The translations under genes and the position numbers were made by a program. A DNA stretch of 64,000 nucleotides. Origin: Solanum dulcamara (taxonomy: Eukaryota > Streptophyta > Magnoliopsida > Solanales > Solanaceae). Position 1 is the stretch's first letter. Each line of letters starts with the position of its first letter. Location of the stretch: NCBI RefSeq assembly GCF_947179165.1, contig NC_077237.1, positions 13,730,235 through 13,794,234 on the forward strand, given 5' to 3'. The notes beneath the pieces were generated by a model. The model did not search any database. It had not been told where the DNA came from and worked only from the letters and a program-made list of their open reading frames with translations. This document shows positions 47,940 through 59,927 of this stretch, piece by piece.

Positions 47940-50900
47940 ATGGCCAGGACTAAAACTATGGCTAGAGGTAGAGGAAGGGAGGCACTTCCCTAGGTTGATG
48001 TTGGGACCCCAACTAGGGGTAGAGATAGAGGCCAAACTAGAAGCCGTGGTCGGGGTGTGGCGGCAGACAGAGGTCGTGCCCGAGGAGCAGCGCCAGCTAG
48101 AGGTCGTGCTAGAGAGGAATCTCTTGATCCACAGATTGATGCTAGAGAGGAATAGGTCCCTCAAGAGTTTGCTACTGCACTATTGCTTCAGGCCATTTTG
48201 ATGTGAGTAATGGATGCGCTCAAAAGATTTAATCAGAGTGTGAAGTCGAATGGTACACCTGAGGATTCTCAGACTAGAGGTGGGGCTCAAACCCCAGGGC
48301 AGTATCAAATTCCAACTGTTCAGGATTCGGTGGGCCAGCCACCTATGGGCCCTATAGCTGATGAGGGTGGAATATAGGTAGGGGGAACTCAGGGTGCACC
48401 TATAGTCATGTTGACTGACGACGAGCAACTCTGATATGAGAGGTTCTGAAAGATGAACCCCCCACAGTTTCAGGGTGGGAAAACTGAGGACACACACGAG
48501 TTCTTGACCATGTGTCGAGAGTTGTTGGAGGCAGTAGGGTTAGTTGAGACTCACAGAGTTCGTTATACTACACTCTTGTTATGTGGACCATCCAGAGAGT
48601 GGTGGAAAGTGTATACGAGTTTCAGGCTAGTTGGGTCACCCAGATGACTTGGGATGAGTTTGCTAGTGCCTTTTATGACCGTTTCGACCCCTGGAGTGTG
48701 AAGGAAGAGAGCCGATTATAGTTCGATAATTTAAGGCAGGAGAGTCTTACAGTTGCTGAGTATGAGACTCATTTCTACCAGTTGTCCAGACATGCCATGG
48801 TTGTTCTTCCTGATAAGACAGAGCGGATTCACAGATTTGTGCGAGGACTAAACTATACTATTCGTACAGCAGTCTTTCGATCCGCTCATGAGGGCGCTTC
48901 CTTCTAGTCCATCGTGGGTGCCGCCAAGGAGGCGGAGTTTATGGAGAGAGAGGAGTTCAGGGACCCCAAGAGGGTCCGTGCTTCTGGTCAGTTTTCGGGT
49001 ACCTCATCTGAGGGTAGAGGGTCCTATAGAGGAGGTGGTTCCTTCCAGCATAGAGGATCAGTTCATGCATCTATGCCGGCTTCTGAGGATGGTCAGACAC
49101 CTCATGGGTCCTACAGTATAGGTCAGAGTTACTAGGGGTCATAGCAGAGGCAGGTTAGCCGGGGTGGTTATACAAGTTCTTCAGGTTCATCGCAGAGGTT
49201 TTCGCACGGGAGAGCATGTTATACTTGTGGTGATCTGGATCATCTTTCATGGCAGTGTACATCTCAGGGTCGAGGGGGAACCCAGCCCAGTTCTTTAGTT
49301 TTAGTTAGAGGACCAGCGCCGCTGATCAGAGGTCGAGGTAGAGCCCAGACTAGTAGAGGTGGTCGCACTCCTGGTAAGGATGTTGGTAGTGCTATAGTCC
49401 CTCAGGGAGGAGGTAGAGGTGTTAGGCAGGTCGTAGGTGGTAGGGGAGCTTAGTGTTATGCTTTTCCAGGGAGACCCGAGGCTGAGGCTTCCGACGCAGT
49501 TATCACAGGTATTGTCCCAATTTGCCATCGACTTGTATCTATATTATTTGATCTAGGGTCTACATTTTCCTATGTGTCTTCCTATTTTGCATCTAATTTT
49601 GATTTGACATATGATTGTATGTTCATGCCCGTTCATGTTTCTACACCGGTGGGTGAACCTTTTGTGGTGGATCGAGTATATCGATCATGTCTTGTTTCCT
49701 TGGCCGGGTATGATACTTGGGTAGATATGATTATTCTGGGGATGGTAGATTTTGATATGATATTAGGTATGGATTGGCTTTCTCCCCATCGTGTTATTCT
49801 CAATTGTTATGCTAAAACTGTTACCTTAGCGATACTTGGTGCCCCGCGGATTGAGTGTAAGGGTACTAGTGGCTCTTATCCTAGTAAGGTTATCTCATAT
49901 ATTCGTGCTCAGAAGTTGATTTATAGAGGGTGTATGTTTTATTTGGACTTTATTCGGGATACCAGTATTGAGTCACCTCCTATAGCGACGGTTCCAGTGG
50001 TTAAGGAGTTTTCTGATGTATTTCCTACTGATCTTCCTGGTGTTCCTCCGGATAGGGACATTGATTTTACTATTGACTTAGAGCCTGGCAGTAAACCCAT
50101 TTCTATTCCTCCATATCGCATGGCTCTAGTTGAATTGAAGGAGTTGAAGGATTAGTTGCAAGACTTGTTGAGTAAGGGGTTTATTCTCCCTAGAGTGTCC
50201 CCTTGGGGTGCACCAATTCTGTTTGTAAAGAAGAAAGATGGGACTATGAGGATGTGTATCGATTACAGGCAGTTGAACAAGGTAACTATTAAAAATAAGT
50301 ATCCTCTTCCCCCTATTGATGATTTATTTGATCAGCTATATAGAGCGGCATTGTTTTCCAAAATAGACTTGAGGTCCGGTTATCATCCGTTGAAGATTAG
50401 GGCGCCAGATATCCCTATGACAGCTTTTCGGACTCGTTATGGTCATTACGAGTTTTTGGTGATGTTATTTGGGTTGACGAATGCCCCCGCAGCATTCATG
50501 GAGTTGATGAATGGAGTGTTTTGCCCGTACTTAGATTCTTTTGTGATAGTATTCATTGATGACATCTTGGTGTATTCCAAGACTGAGGCAGATCATGTCC
50601 GCCATTTGAGGTTGGTACTTCAAAAGTTGAGGGAAGAAAAGTTGTATGCAAAGTTCTCCAAGTGTGAATTTTGGCTTGATTTTGTTACATTCTTAGGAAA
50701 CGTGGTGTCCAAAGAGGGGATTAGAGTGGATCCAACTAAGATTGAGGCAGTTAGAGGTTGGACAAGGCCTACTTCTCCTACTGAGATTCGTAGTTTTGTG
50801 GGGTTAGCCGGTTATTATAGAAGGTTCGTGCAGGGCTTCTCCATTATTGTAGCTCCATTGACTAGATTGACTCAGAAGACTGTGGATTTTCATTGGTCCG

Positions 50901-52951
50901 ACGAGTGTGAAGCGAGCTTCCAAAAGCTAAAGACTTTATTGACTTCGACTCTTGTATTGACGCTACCCAAGGAAGGTGTGGGATTTACTGTATACTGTGA
51001 TGCTTCCGGTGTTGGTTTAGGTGGTGTATTGATGTAGAAAGGGAAAATGGTTGCCTATGCCTCGAGACACTTGAAGGCCCATGACGAAGACTATCCCACT
51101 CATGATTTGGAGTTAGCGGCTGTGGTTTTCGTGCTTAAGTTATGGCGTCATTACCTATATGGTGTGCATTGCGAGGTCTTCACCGATCATAGGAGTCTTC
51201 AGTATATATTCAGTCAGAAGGATCTGAACTTGAGGCAACATAGATGGTTTGAGTTGCTGAAGGACTACAACGTGACTATTTTGTATCACCCAAGAAAAGC
51301 CAATGTGGTGGCGGATGCCTTGAGTAGGAAGTCCTCTAGTATGGGGAGTCTTGCTGCGATCCAAATTGAGGAGCGACCATTGGCTAGAGATATTTAGAGG
51401 CTGGCTAATAGCCTAGTTCAGTTGCAGATTTCAGAGGATGGTGGTGTTCTTGCCTTTGTGGAGGCATGTTCTTCCTTGGTTGAGCAGATTCGGGAGAGAC
51501 AGTTTGAGGATGAGAAGTTATGTATCATTCGAGAGAAGGTGTTAAGAGGTGAAGCTAAAGAGGCGGTACTTGATTCGAAAGGAGTATTGAGGATTGGCGG
51601 CAGAATTTGTGTGCCTAAGGTAGGTGACCTGACTAGACTTATTTTGGAAGAGGCCCATTATTCAAGGTATTTCATCCATCCGGGAGCAGCCAAGATGTAT
51701 CATAATCTGGGCCAACACTATTGGTGGTGTGGGATGAAGAAGGATATCGCAGAGTTTGTGTCTAAGTGTTTGACTTGCCAGCAGGTAAAGTGTGAGCACC
51801 AGCGACCTGGGGGTATGAGTCAGAGGATGCCTATTCCCACTTGGAAGTGGGAAATCATCATCATGGACTTCGTTGTGGGTTTACCTCCCACCGTAGGTGG
51901 TTATGATTCTATATGGGTGGTTGTTGACAGACTGACAAAGTTTGCCCATTTTATTCCGGTTAAGGTGAGGTACACAACGGATAAGCTAGCCCAGTTGTAT
52001 ATTAGCCATATCATTCGTCTTTATGGTGTCCCAGTATCCATTGTTTCGGATCGAGGTTCAGTATTTACTTCGCATTTTTGGCAGGCATTACAGCATGGTT
52101 TAGGTATTAGACTTGATATGAGTACAGTTTTTCACCCATAGACCGATGGTCAGTCCGAGCGGATGATCCAGGTGTTGGAAGATATGCTTCGAGCTTGTGT
52201 TATTGACTTTGGTGCTAGATGGGATCAACACTTGCCCCTAGCGGAGTTAGGCTACAACAACAGCTATCACTCCAATATCCAGATGGCTCCATTTGAGTTT
52301 TTTTATGGTAGGCGGTGTTGATCCCCTATTGGATGGTTTGACTTAGCTAAGATGGACTCCTTAGACACAGACTTGCTTAGAGATGTTATGGAGTAGGTTC
52401 GTAGGATTCAGGGTAGACTCTTGACAGCCTAGAGTAGGTAGAAGAGTTATGCAGATCGGAGAGTTCGACTATTAGAATTCATGGTGGGTGATCACGTTTG
52501 GCTTCGAGTGTCGCCCATGAAGGGTGTGATGCGGTTCGGGGGGAAGGGAAAGCTCAGCCCTCGATTCATTGGCCCATTTGAGATTTTGGCGCGAGTTTGA
52601 AAAGTGGCTTATAGATTGGCCTTACCACCTAGCTTATCGACTGTGCATAACGTGTTTCATGTTTCCATGCTCCGGAAGTATGTTCCGAATGAGTCCCATG
52701 TGTTATCACTCGATTCAGTGGAGTTGGGTCCAGACCTAACATTTGAGGAGGAGCCTATAGCTATTCTAGATAGGCAGGTTCGTAAGCTTAGAACCAAGGA
52801 GATAGCTTCAGTGAAGGTATAATGGAAGAAACGTTCAGCCGGAGAGGCGACTTGGAAAACAGAGGTTGATATGCGCGCTAGATATCCCCAGCTTTTCGAA
52901 GCTTCAGATATTTTCTTTTACTTTATGTTCGAGGACGAACATGATTTTTAG
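47940..52951 (+). pseudogene. gag-pol of gypsy 2: one frameshift, many in-frame stops
   Basis: A single gag-pol frame of about 1,670 codons runs from ATG 47940 to TAG 52949-52951. Only one shift is needed: one missing base in the C run near 48640. Order: Arg/Gly-rich gag start; capsid-like region (MNPPQF onward, 48453); intact CCHC zinc knuckle CYTCGDLDHLSWQC (about 49210-49251); protease LFDLGSTFSYVS (about 49550); reverse transcriptase with intact FIDD (50552-50563); RNase H with YCDAS; integrase with zinc-binding His/Cys and acidic residues; chromodomain-like end. I count 21 in-frame stops, 15 of them TAG, mostly where the family has Gln. Catalytic residues are otherwise retained, so it was inactivated mainly by point changes. 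Confidence 0.93.
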
Positions 52952-52961
52952 TGGTGGATAA

Positions 52962-55040
52962 TGTAATGACTTGTTTGGTCATTTTGAGAATGAGTCATCT
53001 CTGTTTCGTAAAATACTCTCCCCGTAAATTTAAATTAAAAATTTGGATTTTTCGATAACTACAATTAATTAATTGACGGGTAATTTTAAATAATTAAGTT
53101 AATTAGTTGAGGGATAATTTTAGAAAATTAATTTAATTAGTGGGCTAAAGTGTTAATTTATTTAGTATACTACACCACTTTTCTTATATTTATTAAAATA
53201 GGTTAGTAGGGTTTGAAAAATTATAATACATAATTAGTTTTTTTTTTTAAAAAGAGAACGACGAGGAAACTATCGACGGCTTCAGGTAAGAATCGATTAT
53301 GTTTTCTACTTAGATTGATGTCTTCTTATATGATAAAGCAAATGTTGGTAATGACTTTTCCATGATTGAAAAGAAAGTAGATGTCATGAATGGCAAATGT
53401 CCACGACTGGTCAATTGTCGCCACTGGTTTCGTAAACTAGATGGCTTCAATTGTTAATAATATTATTTTGTTTTATATTATAAATAAAGTTTTTATATAT
53501 TGAGATAGATAATTAAATATTAGGTATGTTGTATTATATGAACATCATTAGATTTATGTTACTTAGAAGAATTGAGACTTAACCCTAGGCTTGAATTTAG
53601 AAAATATAAGATTAGGTTTATTAATTGGCATCAAGATTTGGGGACTTGATTATAGATTTGTGTGAGTTTTTGAGTCTAGACATGGGTGTTGTTAGTTTTG
53701 AAATCTTGTTATGATTATTTATTTGACTAGATTACGTTGATTTGAAGGCCCAACGAAAAGAGAAGGCCCAAGTTCCGGAGTAATTGCTTGATTATTTGAG
53801 GCAAGTGAATTTCTAAACCTCAGTTTAAGCTTATAGATGCTTGTATTTCCGTGTCATGTATACTAGGGAGTAATGAGAATTGGACTGAGTTATTGACTGT
53901 ATGATTGGCCTTAAAAATGGAGATGAGGGGTATAAAATGGTGATCTAATGATATGTATTGGTGGAATTGATATATTGTGATTATGAGTTTATTTTGGACA
54001 TATGAAATTACTATGTCAGTGTGAGATAGGAAGAACTATTATTGTTGTCATTTTATTAACGTGAATTATATGAACATGAATTGATTGCATTGGTTCTGAC
54101 ATATTGTGTTGAGACTTAAAATGATATGAAACAAAAAGGGGTCGAGTCACACGCTCCGTGGCAGGTATTATGAGACAAAGGGGTCGGACCACACGCTCCA
54201 TGACAGGTATTATGAAATAAAGGGGTCGGGCCACACGCTTCGTGGCAAGATATATATGTTGAGGGGACGGGCCACACGTTCCGTGGCAGGTTACATGGAC
54301 AGAAATGTCCCCCATGGGTTTCGGACTGTGATTCAGCGGATGTGTACCGATAGGACAAACATGCATCATTTCATTGCATTGCATTGCACCTTTCTGATAT
54401 TTGTGAATCTGTGTTTACCCCTATATTGCTATGTATATGCTGACTTGACTTGATATGATTCATTGATGAGGTTATTGATGAGTATTTGTGGACTATATTG
54501 TTGTTGTTCTTGTACAAGTGTAGAGTTGGGTTGATTTTATGCAGGTTGTAGTTAAGAAGGTTCGGTTGGGAGGATAGGAGTACTTGTATCTATTAAGTTT
54601 GGCTTAGTTTTAGTTATCCACTTGCTGAGTACCGTGTTATTTGGTACTCACCCCTTGCTTCTACACTTGTGTAGGTGGTGAATCCGGACCTGCTTGATCT
54701 CCTACTGTTTTCTACTACATCTGAGGCTATCATTTCGAGTGTTGAGGTAGCTGTTACATCCATCTAGCAGACACCTCTTACTCTTTTATTATGTTTTAGT
54801 CATATCCTAGAGACAAAGACATGATGATTGTATTCTTTTTCGTACTTTGGTAATGTATTAGTGACTTGTATACGTGACAACCAGTCTTGGGGGATTTTGA
54901 GATTTTTCTTATTTGTTTTTAACTAAGTTAAACCTTGTTTTATTTCAATGACTTCCGCATTTACTTTCCGTTGAGTTTTAGGCTGACTTATATCGGTGGA
55001 TTGAGATGAGTGTCATCACACTCGGATTCGGGTCGTGATA
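52962..55040 (+). mobile_element. 3' LTR of gypsy element 2 (2079 bp)
   Basis: It starts TGTAATGACTTG and ends GGGTCGTGATA (the final CA has become TA), followed by TTTTC. A GAGGACGAAC motif ends the polyprotein just before it. Confidence 0.92.
54138..54292 (+). repeat. Four-unit hairpin minisatellite in gypsy 2 3' LTR
   Basis: Counterpart of 46836-46990. Units 3 and 4 retain GCCACACGCTTCGTGGC and GCCACACGTTCCGTGGC. Confidence 0.85.
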
Positions 55041-55500
55041 TTTTCTTTATATTATATTTAAATTAAGTTAATACACATAATTATTTAAATTGGTTTTTGC
55101 ACACCTTGTATTTAAACCTTCTTTTCTATTTCATTTAATAGTGAAAAGATAAGAAACTAATGAAATAGAAAAAAAATAAAAAGTTTAAAGTGAGGAGGGA
55201 AATAAATATCTTACATAGAAAGAAATGAAAATAATTAAATATATATAAGTTTTAATGTCAATAATTATGTGTATTAACTAATTGTGAATAAACCAATTAA
55301 AAGACGACATGTGCCCAATTATTTCGCTATTCACTTGTCTTCAAGAGATAGTGCATACTTTCTACGTCACGTCGGTATTTAGGGTGTATTTACTTTATTT
55401 TAAAATCGTTTAGGAGAGTAATAAAATTCAAATTAAGTTTAAATGTCTAGTGGGATTTTGATCATAGTTTTAAGGGGTTATTCCTTATCTCCAAATAATT

Positions 55501-56377
55501 CAAACTAAACAATCCCAAAGTTAATAATGTTGTAGCCGGTAAGGTCCTATATTAGTGTTGTTCTTTTATTCTCTTATATACAATTTTATAAAAGAAAATT
55601 ATGTGTTATGTGGATTTGTGAAGAGTCCACATTGATGGTTAACGGGATGGGTGATTCTTTTCTATATGACTTGATCAATTCTCAGTTTGAACTAGTTTTT
55701 GAGTTTGAGTTTGAGTTTGAGTTTGAGTTAGACTCAAGATCCATTTTGTTAACATGGTATCATACATATTAAATTTATTGACAAACTATATGATTCATCA
55801 ATATCCTATTTCATTATTCAGGTATATTTGTAAAATTTATCATATAGTTAAATTAACTTTATGTTAGTTCAATCCTCTTACTTTAGTCTATGACCTTTGT
55901 CATAGGCAAAATATGTAGACAAATTAAGTATAGCACTGCAAAAAAATTGAAACTGAAATGGAAGCATGAAGTAGAGTCTTTTTCCCTAAGTTGTTTAGGG
56001 AAAAATTGAATTACCTAGGAGGTAAAAGCAACAAAGAATCCACTTTTTTCTTGTCACATTTCAAGAAAAGTAAAAGAGACTTGGTCCTCTGTTTGGATCT
56101 TGCTTATAATTCCTAAAATGCCTCTTGCAAAAGTGCTAGCTTTAAGGTATGAAATAAAGTCAAAACTTGGTGGCCAATAAATATGTTTTTACATACACTC
56201 ATATTACTCAAATAAACTCTTGTAAACTAATTTACATCCTCAAGAGAAGATTCCGCTGAGCAAGGCGCTCTCGAGAAAAATAGAAAAGACATTATAATAA
56301 GATTGGAAGCCAATAACAAGATGTTAGGAGATTCAGGTGTACCAACGAGCCTAGTACGGACCTGAATGCTATAGGAA
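55501..56377. other. AT-rich spacer with a TTTGAG hexamer run
   Basis: No gene recognised. Five tandem GAGTTT units lie at about 55700-55728. Confidence 0.5.
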
Positions 56378-56383
56378 TATTAG

Positions 56384-56580
56384 AGCCCATTTGGATTGAC
56401 TTATTTTAAGTTAAAATAGCTTTTAAGCACTTTAAGAGTGTTTGGATAAGTTTAAAAAGTGTATATAAGCACTCAGGTTTAAGCTAAAATGCTAAAAATA
56501 AGCCAAAAGTCATAAGTTGGAATTTCTAACTTTTGGCTTTTGGCTTATAAGTCAACAATGAAAAGCCAATCCAAACATGC
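56384..56580. mobile_element. hAT-like MITE, about 197 bp
   Basis: Inverted ends AGCCCATTTGGATTG and CAATCCAAACATGC are flanked by TATTAG at 56378-56383 and 56581-56586. The interior has AAGCCAAAAG and its complement CTTTTGGCTT, making a hairpin. Six matching flanking bases are fewer than the 8 usual for hAT, so the superfamily call is tentative. Confidence 0.65.
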
Positions 56581-56586
56581 TATTAG

Positions 56587-58680
56587 TTGGCATTATTAAC
56601 GGCATTGGTCTTAGTACGATAGGGCAGATTAGTTTATTTCATGCATTTATAAAGACATTCTGAATGAATTCTAGCAGTACAACAACTCTATATTTTCTTG
56701 AGCATTAAATTTCCTTTTGATGTACTTATAACTTCTTTATGATCAGCTTCAAGGCATCCTCGGAAAGGAGCATTATTTAGAATATTCAAATCTATATTTG
56801 TTATTCTTTGTACTATCTTACTCACCTAACTCATCACTAAATCAATATTCAAACCGCAGGCAATCAGACTAAAAACAAGGGGTTAAATTGAGACACATGC
56901 TCTTAACCTAACCTCATACAAATTCAACTGTACCGTTTTTAGGGTAAACAATTTTCACCTTAATTCTATTACTAACCAACCACAGTTGAGTAGCATAACC
57001 ACCGGGCTGGATTAATATTTTCCATATAAAATATCAAAACAAGTACCCAATAATTGATGCACTGGGGACATCTAGAACAAGTCACATAAAGATGATTCAC
57101 CAGAAAATCACATAAGCAAATCGACCTCAAGATTCAGAAACATCACACAAGTTGCAATTCAATGGGTGCATGTATATATCTCACTTAGAATCCTAAAGGA
57201 TATGCTTGACGCAATGTACATAGTCCAAGAACGTTACAATATTTTATCAAAATTCTATTGTATCATATACATTATTGAGCTATATATGACGGTGGAAAAG
57301 AGGCCAAGTGGAATACACTTGAGGGTGTGGCGTAACAATCAATAAAATTGGTGAATTTATAGCATGAAAGACTAGGGTCAAATATAGTATAGACAAAAAA
57401 ATTATGAGGTAATTTCTTCTTATTGGTCTAGACTTTAGGCGAACCCAAGTTTTGATGTTTGTGAGTCATTCCCACAATAATCTCAAGTTAACATAAGATT
57501 TTAATTGGGTTCACAATCGACTATTTTGAAATATTTTGTGAATTTATTTTAACACAAATACAAGAAAATTATCACCTCAAAAATGACCACAGAAAGTTGG
57601 CACCATATTGTGTGGCAAGTTGCATGTTCTATGATGAAAGCCATTTGATTCTTGACTTTGCATTTATTCCCCTTAGAGATGGAATTTGTCACCTTTCTCA
57701 TTCAAACTGATTCTGGGGGTAAAAGATACTGACTTAATAATTCTAATATGAATTTATTATTAGCAAGTATTTTTTTTTATGAGCACTTAATAATTCTAAT
57801 ATGATTTATAAGTACTACTATCTAATAATCTGAATGAATTCTTACCTCACTAAAAGTTAATGACCATATTGTTAGAGTTGGAGAACTCTTGAAACATTAC
57901 ATACATAAAATAATTGCATGGATTTATTTTTTCTAGAGACAACATATAAAGGGGAGTCATTTGAATGTCACATAGCTTCAGAAATGGCAACTAAAAAAAG
58001 ATTAGACAACTCTCCCCCAAAAGCACCAACACTCACAAGAGAAGTATGTACCACCCTCTTCCGCCGGAGAAACCACATGCCAAAACCCAACTGTCCGGCC
58101 AGTGCATTTGTTTTTTCACAATCTCAAGAATTTGACAAACAATTCTTACAAAACAAAATGATAGGGCACTTTAGACTCGTTCTAGGAGGTAACACGACCT
58201 CCGTAAAATGTAAGTGTAACTATAAATCCGAACAAGTCAGATAAGGTAATTACGCACAATCTAATAGAACCTTATAGTAGGGGCAACATTTTCATACTAT
58301 CCATACATATTACCAATGCAATAGTGCAAGCCAATCGGGCGGCCGAAGGCCCCAACCCAACAACAAGATGCAGCAAACAATCAGATTTAGAGGGGGGGGG
58401 GGGGTGTACAATAAATGCAAGACAAGTAGGGTTGGGACATTTTTGAAGCTTTGCCAAGAGCAGTTCATAAAAGAATTATATGCATGTCCTTTCACTTTGG
58501 TTAGAGCTGGGAAAACTAAGATCCTATTTCCAGAACTCCTAGACTGTGTAGGAGTTTTACATGTGTTTCCATGCATATAGATACAGGCAATAATATTGTA
58601 AGAACTCTAGCAAAATTGGAAGGACTGGCATACACTAAAAACAGCTCCCATTCACCATGGAAACCTGCAGAACTGTGTTT
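56587..58680. other. Intergenic DNA; right part may be the 3' flank of the RPA12-like gene
   Basis: No domain was recognised in the 108-codon plus frame 57918-58244. Since the gene at 58681-59077 is on the minus strand, 58300-58680 could include its 3' untranslated region. Confidence 0.4.
58392..58404 (+). repeat. G13 homopolymer
   Basis: A run of 13 G within GATTTAGA and TGTACAAT flanks; prone to sequencing error. Confidence 0.9.
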
Positions 58681-59077
58681 TCATGAGTTCTCAGTTTGTT
58701 TATTTCCACAAACAAGGCATGTATAGAAGATAGTTTGTCCTTCATCAGCAGATCTAATCTGTCCAGTGAAGCACAAAAAAGTGTTAGAATGGGATAACTT
58801 GAAAGGCTAAGCTGCAAAAAGGCAAAGATCCGGGAAGAAAATGAACAAATGCAAAGAAAGATTTACCTGTCTGGCTACGTATGACATGCCTAAATGCTGA
58901 CAAGCTTTACATTTTGCATTATAATCCTGTAAACCATAAGAACAGCCATTTTAACAAAAGAATGTGCAAACACAAGGCATGTTATTGGATACTGCAAATT
59001 GCACTAACCATTTGCTTTAGTTCCTTCTCTTCTTCAAGATCATCAAATGAAGATATACCCAATTCCCTTTTAATAGC
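58681..59077 (-). CDS. NRPA12: RNA polymerase I subunit 12-like (RPA12), last three exons
   Basis: Three minus-strand exons join in one frame with GT-AG introns, all phase 0: 59077-59009 (23 codons), 58926-58867 (20 codons) and 58758-58681 (25 codons plus TGA). They encode an IKRELGIS helix as in plant RPA12, then the C-terminal zinc ribbon: CKAC near the start, the RSADEGQT acidic hairpin, and CLVC. In RPA12 and TFIIS that hairpin reaches the polymerase active site and drives transcript cleavage. The extreme C-terminus (GNKQTENS) departs from the usual GHRFTE-type ending, though both cysteine pairs are kept. The N-terminal zinc ribbon exons are not between 59078 and 59597, where a LINE begins; they lie beyond the window or are lost. 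It could be a live gene with a LINE in an intron, or a fragment. Confidence 0.7.
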
Positions 59078-59597
59078 CTACAAAAACAACTATTATATGC
59101 TCAGAAAAGACATGTAAGCACAAAAATGACAAAGGACACAAGACAAGCTTCCTGCCATCCAGAATATTTCCCAAAGAGTTAGCATATCAAAAGTACTCTA
59201 AAATCTAATATAGTTTTGCTCTATGTATTTTGCATTCTTTATCTTCCACCTTATATTTCCCATTATCAATTTTCACCATTTTTCTTTCTTCTACATCAGA
59301 TATAAAATTTATTCTTCATCCAGGCAATGATAGAGGAAGTTGTCTTGCATTTTCGGAGGCTACTTGGAGTATGCACACAATTTCGTTGACTAGAGCTTAT
59401 TTGAGTGGGAAAAGAGATCCAGAGGTGATGGCATATGTAAAATATCTCCATAACAGTTACGGATGCAAGCACAAGCAGCTTGTTGGAGTTCTTCTAATTC
59501 ATTTTTTTGTCAAGTAACCATTCGTCTAAGATTAGCCTGGTCACCCCTTCCCTGCACCTCAACTGAAATAGGCTACAAATACCTACAATGGCGTTCT
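59078..59597. other. Spacer or intron between RPA12-like exons and LINE
   Basis: It contains a 95-codon plus frame (59230-59517) without a recognised domain. No N-terminal RPA12 zinc ribbon was found on the minus strand. Confidence 0.4.
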
Positions 59598-59927
59598 TTT
59601 TATACAACAACAACAACAACAACAACCCAGTGAAATCCCACAACGTGGGTCTGGGGAGGGTAGAGTGTACGCAGACCTTACTCCTACCAAGGTAGGACGG
59701 CTTTTTCCGAGAGACCCTCGGCTCAAAAAAGGCATAAAAGGGGGTCAGATAAGGTTAAGAAATTCAAAGCGCTATAGGAAAATAAATAACGAAGGCATCA
59801 CAGATAAAATAGAGTAATCAAAAGTACTGAAAGCAATAAATAGTAACAGAAATAGCAGAAATGAGAGTACAAAGAATTGTAATGTGCTAGTGCGCCTATG
59901 AATAGGGAAGAATAACGAGACTATGTA

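Larger units (their letters stand above)
45661..55040 (+). mobile_element. Ty3/gypsy chromovirus, full length 9380 bp; target duplication TTTTC
   Basis: Two LTRs of almost equal length (2078 and 2079 bp), a degenerate primer site, and one gag-pol frame ending in a chromodomain-like region. It is inserted inside the MITE at 45416-55491. LTR similarity by eye is high, so it is clearly younger than gypsy 1. Confidence 0.95.
45416..55491. mobile_element. MULE-like MITE split by gypsy element 2
   Basis: The left arm (45416-45660) begins GGGATAAGGCATAAG. The right part (55041-55491), read on the minus strand, begins GAGATAAGGAATAACCCC, and the arms share CTATGATCAAAAT-like and TTTTATTAC blocks. 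Flanking 9-mers are CAAATAATC (45407-45415) and CAAATAATT (55492-55500), matching at eight of nine, as expected for a Mutator-type insertion. Without the gypsy element it would be about 690 bp, non-coding and foldback in style, like 31644-32299. Confidence 0.75.

Noticed and set aside
47832..48164. Ser/Thr-rich minus frame opposite gag
   Set aside because: Shadow of the Arg/Gly-rich gag N-terminus on the plus strand.
57918..58244. 108-codon plus frame
   Set aside because: No recognisable domain; it lies downstream of and antisense to a real minus-strand gene.
59230..59517. 95-codon plus frame
   Set aside because: No known motif could be named on either strand; kept only as spacer content.
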